Origin: Myxocyprinus asiaticus
Taxonomy: Eukaryota; Chordata; Actinopteri; Cypriniformes; Catostomidae
Length of the DNA: 64,000 bases
Assembly: GCF_019703515.2 (NCBI RefSeq)
Contig: NC_059382.1
Coordinates: forward strand, 16,749,501 to 16,813,500
Reading direction: 5' to 3'
Made by a program: the position numbers and the translations under genes. Below the pieces are notes generated by a model, which was not told the origin of the DNA, ran no database searches, and worked only from the letters and a program-made list of their open reading frames with translations. Of the stretch, positions 59,702 to 64,000 are shown piece after piece (position 1 is the first letter of the stretch; every line of letters begins with the position of its first letter).

Positions 59702-60030
59702 TGTGGTTATGGGGGCTTGGTCGTGTGTCTGTTTGCGGGAGAGAGGGAGTGGTGTGGCTCGTCAAGCTGGTTGACATGATTTCTAACAGCGGTTCCTTGT
59801 TACAGCGAAAGTGGGGAGAGATCTCAAAAGCAGCCAAAACACTCCAGAGAGCAGAGAGAGAACGAGTGTGCAGCATTGGCATCTGTTCACACTGAGTTTT
59901 GAATCTATGGAGTATTGTGAAAAAGTTTATGTTTATTTTGAGTGTTGATTATTGAACTGAGTGTAACATTGAAAAGAGAACAAACGCTGCACACAAAGGC
60001 AAAGAAATGTCCACCCACGAACCCTGATGT
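59702..60030 (+). repeat. 3' LTR of the Gmr1-like element
   Basis: Begins TGTGGTTATGGGGGCTTGG after a purine tract (GGGCGGTGGGGGTA, 59688-59701) that fits a polypurine tract. It extends about 55 bp beyond the point where the 5' LTR is cut. Compared with the 5' LTR it has scattered substitutions plus small indels, so the element is old. Confidence 0.85.
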
Positions 60031-60034
60031 GATT

Positions 60035-60145
60035 GTCTTTTTCTCAGTTCCAGTCTTATCTCTGTTTAACCACTTTCTCATATTTGTCTCAGTCCTAGTC
60101 ACAATCACATCTATGTCTCAGCCACTGTGTCATCTTTGTCTATAT
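60035..60145. repeat. GTCTCAGTCCCAGTCTCATCTCT minisatellite, block 3
   Basis: The short continuation of the array after the Gmr1-like element ('ttctcagttccagtcttatc', 'gtctcagtcctagtcac', 'gtctcagccactgtgtcatc'). It shows the element inserted inside the array. Confidence 0.8.
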
Positions 60146-60186
60146 GGCTATACGTCTTATGGATATAAGGTATTTCACACAGGTGT

Positions 60187-60472
60187 TCTAGCAGTGAAAG
60201 CACAGGTGTAGTTCCTCAAATGTACTTTGGACATGTTTCTATAAGTGTCCAAAGTACTATTTGTCTTTATTTAGAACAGCATATCTATTTATTTATTTAT
60301 TTATTATTTATTTTTTATTTATTTATATTTTATTATTTTTTTATTTTATTTACAGCAATAGATTCAATAAATTCCACTTGGTTTGATATTTTATTTTATG
60401 CAGTAACATTGATAAATGTTTAATTGTGACTTTAGTTTCCAAATACTTTTGGGGGTCACTATACAATTGTTC
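60187..60472. mobile_element. Tc1-like MITE (CAGTGGCCCC family), right part
   Basis: Shares 'cacaggtgtagtt' and 'cacttggtttgatattttat' with the copy at 25506-25930 and ends 'ccaaatacttttgggggtca', a diverged right tip. A (TTTA)n-rich tract at 60281-60352 has expanded inside it. Confidence 0.65.
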
Positions 60473-61374
60473 TTCTCACAAGAAACTATGCATTTTATGG
60501 TATGTATAGGAACACCTGTTCAATATTTTCTTGCACAGGAGGTCTATACAACAAGTGGTCTCCTTGCTGTATGTGCATACTTGTGTGTGTGTTTGTATGC
60601 CTCCAGGTTCAATCACCATGCTGCAGGGGGCTGGTGAGCTGGGCTGAGAGCAGTGCAAGGCTTCATGCAGGCCCGTGTGGACAGGAGGAGCCACTGCTGG
60701 CCTTCAGGACTGGAAAGTATGCTGCTGTGGCCAGAGTCCCACCTCTCAGCCTGGAAACAGAAGTAGAGTGTCACATGGGAAAACAAGCACACAGTCAGGT
60801 AGAGGAGAGAAAAAAGAAAGAGAAATAAAACAAGAGGGTCTTGTCACCTCTCGATATATATAGCCTATTTTTATTTCTTGTGCTTCAATTTATTGACCTT
60901 GTTTTACAATATTTATTTGCTATTTGCAGCTCCACCTGTACACCTTGGTTGACTTTGACTCTTAGAGAGAGGAAGGGAAAAAAAGAATGATAGACAGAAG
61001 GCAGGAGGAGAAACACAGAGGTGAGAAGAGGTGGGAGGAACTAAGGAGCTTTTTATGAGTGTTATTTTTTGGTTCTGAAGTATTTTCTGGAGGTAGTTTT
61101 TATCATATTTCTATACTGAAATAAGCTAAGAGTCTTACATTTATGTATACTATTGTTTAATTAAAATATCCATGTGAAAGTTGCATCTTTGTTTTGTTTT
61201 ATTTTAGTCTTAGAAATAGTCACAGTAGAACTGAATGGAAATTCCAATTGAAATACCCAAGTTATCAAATATACATTTTAATGTATGGTGTCCCTGACAG
61301 TGGATAGATGTATTTTAGGTTATGCAAAGTAAACTACATTAAATACATTAATAATACCTGAATAAAAGTGTACT
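60473..61374. other. Single-copy DNA, no gene seen
   Basis: Short frames at 60476-60863 follow no family. The stretch 60960-61050 is purine-rich. Confidence 0.4.
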
Positions 61375-61720
61375 GGTAACACTTTAAAATAAGGTTGTAT
61401 TTGTTAATATCAGTTAACAAATAGTTGATCAAATTTGAAGTTGAACATGAATGAACTAACAATGAACAATAATTTTACAGCATTTATTAATATGGGTTAA
61501 TGTTCATTTCTGCATATACTTTTTACATTAAAAAGTGTATATGTTACATTAGGTAATGCACTATGAACTAACATGAACAAACAATGAGCAATAGTACTTT
61601 GATAAATTAACATTAAACAAGATGAATAAATGCAGTGAAAAATCATTGTTCATTGTTAGTTCATGCTACCTAATACATTAACTAATGTTAATTAGTAGAA
61701 CCTTATTCTGAAGTGTTACC
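61375..61720. mobile_element. GGTAACACTTTA-type MITE (copy 3)
   Basis: Ends GGTAACACTTTAAAATAAGG and ...CCTTATTCTGAAGTGTTACC are inverted repeats over about 20 bp. It is the best preserved of the three copies in the window. Confidence 0.9.
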
Positions 61721-61849
61721 AGTGTTCTTTAGATCTTATTTTATTGAAATATAACTTTGTTATCTGTTTGGATCTACTGGAAGGAAAAAAATGCAGATAG
61801 ATTTTCCAGAAGTTTGAGGCTTGGTGCTCCATTTTCATCAGCCATATAG

Positions 61850-64000
61850 GTTCCCATTCGTAGGAACTCCAGCTGCGTAATTGCACTGGGACATGTCCTG
61901 AGTATCACGTGGTCTGAAGCCCTTATACAATCACGGCAATTTATTGGCTGATGACACTTAAGCGATGCCCTTAAGGAGCTATGTCATGGGCTCAATAAAG
62001 GTGGTCGCTTTGTGCCATCGAGTCAGATTTTCTTTTCTTCAGTGTATGATCTCGTCTGGCCCATGTTGTACCAATGACTCACGTCGAAGCGAGGATCATT
62101 ATTATTCTCCCTTTTGAGGGGCAACACAGGATGGAATTTAAGAGAACTCACATAGTTTTATACAGTGTAATTTCAGAACAATTTTAATGTGTTTTTTCCC
62201 AAAAATTACAAGGGTCCGACGGGGGCAGTGGCGCTGTTCAAGGCTCGCAATTTCTCACCACGAGGTGTTATCCCAGTTTTTCCAGTTCCACGGCCTCCAG
62301 ATTGGAGCTCTGTGTGCAGGGGCAGTTTGGGATTTCGGCTTTGTGTCTGAGAAGATTGGAGTGTGAATGGACATCGGATTCTTCCTCATGTTTATAACCC
62401 TCTTGAGCGAAAGCGCGAGTCTCGTCGGACATGCGTTGAAGCCAAGCTCGGCAGCCATTTTCTGGCAAACAAGCGTGAAAATTAGTTACCATCTGTCAAG
62501 ACAAGAGACGTGCACTGCTATCTCTGCTCAATTTTTCGGTGGCAGCATGGATGTCGTTCTTTTCAGTCAGCTGTTGGATCTACACATGATGGCTTTGCAG
62601 TCCAACCAAGCGCATCGCGTTAAGGAATGACTTTGAGCTAATATCGGCTGTGTTTGGAATTTCCCTCTTTTTTACCCCACAGCTCATGCTGGGAATGAGT
62701 TGGTCAAGGCGATGCTTTTGTTCACGAGGGTGTTTCGTGCTATCTGGGTACTAGGTGTTGTTCCCCCATTATATGTTGGGACCTGTTTAGTTCTAACCCA
62801 TTTTTTCAGTACACCAATTTAGCTCAGTCTCCCCCGTAATTTATGTTGGCGAATGAGCATTGAATGTTTTCAGCTTGAGTTTTGCCTCTGCCTCCATGAC
62901 CAAGGGTCTCAGGGCACATGTAATATAACTCAATGTACGATAAAAATAGGTCTACACATGAGCCTGAAGGCCTTGCTGTGTATCGAAAGATGAGCCCCTA
63001 TTCAGTGAATGAAATTTGACCATATAAACCTGTTTCTCCTGTTTGCCCTTCAGTCAGTATCAGGATGAGTTCGACGTTGTACGTGACTCGAACGTCCAAC
63101 AACCAGAATATGGTTCAGTTTTCCCCTGCAGCTTGCTGGGGAGTGAACATTCTAAAATAAAAAATGCTTCCAGAATTCAGCCTCTGTCTTCGTGACCAAG
63201 GGTCTCGAGACAAGCACAAGTGTACACAAAACATATAGTGAACATAAGCATCACACGTTGTCCCAAGAATGCTGGGGCCGTTGTGGTGAACCAGTTTTCT
63301 GAAATAAACTGGCACCACACACTTTCACAAAATGCATGGATGTGGCCTTGATGCCCTTGAGGCTTCAGGGCATCCGCATTTTGAATTATCTCGACGATGG
63401 GTTGGTGCTAGCCCAGTTTGAGACTTTGGATGCCCAACATGGAGATGGCTTTTGGGGCTCATGATTGCGGCTTCTGCTGTCATTCCCCTGGGCATATTGC
63501 ATGCAAGAACTTTTCAGTGCTGGATGAACTCCACAAAGGGACTTCAACCACTGACACATGTGTTCCGTCTCTTCAAATTAACACGAGGGTGCTACCGAAT
63601 TCTGTCACCATGGAAACGGGCCTGCCTTCTGATGTCAGCCGTTCCATTAGGACAGGTGTGTCGCCACAAAGATATAACGACAGACGCCTCCTTCACGGGT
63701 TGGGGCGCTGTATACAAGGGTCGTCCAGCCTGTGGGGTTTGGGTGGGCCAGCGGCAATATTGGCACATAAACTGTCTGAAGATGTTCACGGTGCTGCTGG
63801 TGTTAAAGTTTTTCCTCCCGGAGTTTCAGGGCAGTCATGTCCTTATCCGGTTAGAAAACAGGACGGTGGTGTCCTACATCAATCGCCATGGAGGAGTGCA
63901 TTCTCATGCCATGCTGAGGCTGGCATGTCACATTCTTCTGTGGGCATGGGACAATATCCTGTCTCTAAGAGATGTGCATGTTCCGGACCGGTTTAATTTC
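61850..64000 (+). mobile_element. DIRS-like retrotransposon, decayed, runs off the window
   Basis: The coding part at 63326-64000 is clearly DIRS-like (reverse transcriptase and RNase H). The region before it, from about 61850, resembles an element leader ('cacggcaatttattggctga', 'aaggtggtcgctttgtgcc'), but no terminal repeat can be proven because the other end is outside the window. Two related blocks 'cctccatgaccaagggtctc' (62892) and 'cttcgtgaccaagggtctcg' (63189) suggest an internal duplication. The element start given is approximate. Short frames at 62255-62630 have no recognisable domain. Confidence 0.7.
63326..64000 (+). pseudogene. DIRS-like reverse transcriptase and RNase H fragment
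   Basis: Two frames are needed. The first (63326-63420) reads TFTKCMDVALMPLRLQGIRI then LNYLDDGLVLAQF, the YxDD catalytic motif of the reverse transcriptase, in which DIRS elements usually have YLDDW. About 70 codons normally between this and the thumb are missing, and the second frame starts RWLLGLMIAASAVIPLG (about 63446) and continues through LLMSAVPLGQVC to ITTDASFTGWGAVYKGRP (RNase H first Asp), YWHINCLK (Glu position altered to Lys at LELLA-like site), SYINRHGGVHSH and LRDVHVPDRFNF at the window edge. The N-terminal fingers are absent, so this is a dead remnant. A 192-codon frame in the third phase over 63418-63996 is a shadow. Confidence 0.85.

Larger units (their letters stand above)
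55615..60030 (+). mobile_element. Gmr1-like Ty3/gypsy LTR retrotransposon, defective
   Basis: Two LTRs (55615-55880 and 59702 to about 60030) enclose gag, protease, integrase, reverse transcriptase and RNase H remnants in that order. Integrase before reverse transcriptase is the Ty1/copia-like order, yet the domain sequences are Ty3/gypsy-like. That combination defines the Gmr1-like elements of fish and other deuterostomes. The 5' LTR lacks its last part, and the primer-binding site and the gag start are deleted. Several in-frame stops and frameshifts make all genes dead. The element sits in the minisatellite. The 3' end is approximate because the LTR end cannot be matched to the shortened 5' LTR. 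Confidence 0.92.

Noticed and set aside
63418..63996. 192-codon plus-strand frame
   Set aside because: The DIRS-like RT/RNase H motifs lie in a neighbouring phase; this frame has no domain.

Overview
The window looks like intergenic or intronic DNA from a teleost fish, most probably a cyprinid. This is inferred from sequence style and repeat content: AT-rich vertebrate-like DNA, many long (CA)n, (TC)n and (TA)n microsatellites, a dense load of DNA transposons and MITEs of cyprinid type, a 5S-rRNA-derived SINE, DIRS-like elements, a piggyBac-like element and a Gmr1-like LTR retrotransposon. I found no convincing host protein-coding exon, tRNA gene or rRNA gene. Nearly every recognisable coding stretch belongs to a mobile element, and all of these are damaged.

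Layout. From 1 to 8.5 kb is mostly single-copy DNA with MITE fragments, microsatellites and two conserved-element-like stretches (about 4.14 and 5.93 kb). From 8.5 to 18 kb is a transposon cluster: a perfect 27-bp hairpin (8554-8629), a hAT-like relic carrying a tRNA-derived SINE, a long MITE (11012-12283), a hAT-type element with a perfect 8-bp target duplication (12386-13908), and an unclassified DNA element (14079-17817) into whose (TA)n tract a full-length Tc1 element with IR/DR ends inserted. From 20.1 to 24.9 kb a piggyBac-like element bounded by TTAA keeps a TATA box and a short first exon, and is split by a 2.9-kb DIRS-like element that still has inverted terminal repeats and an internal complementary region. 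Its right TTAA is shared with a further MITE, which runs into a Tc1-like MITE.

From 26 to 36 kb are MITEs, a 685-bp foldback element, a 5S SINE inside a MITE, and a tRNA-derived SINE inside a larger inverted-repeat element. At 38.8-39.8 kb lies a compact, non-coding LTR retrotransposon on the minus strand. From 40 to 52 kb are more MITEs and a long quiet stretch with conserved-element-like sequence (48.6-49.3 kb).

From 52.25 to 60.15 kb a roughly 23-bp minisatellite (GTCTCAGTCCCAGTCTCATCTCT type) is interrupted twice: by a 2.1-kb putative solo LTR with a CATC target duplication, and by a 4.4-kb Gmr1-like Ty3/gypsy element whose integrase lies upstream of its reverse transcriptase. The last 2 kb hold a decayed DIRS-like element with a YLDD reverse transcriptase motif and an RNase H domain, running off the window end.

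The most notable signals are the DIRS internal complementary region, the Gmr1-like domain order, three palindromic ATCAAAGAT motifs spaced exactly 85 bp apart in the putative solo LTR, the surviving piggyBac promoter and first exon, and the 27-bp perfect hairpin. Single-copy stretches are marked as such; calls of conserved non-coding elements there are guesses from sequence texture, since no alignment could be run.
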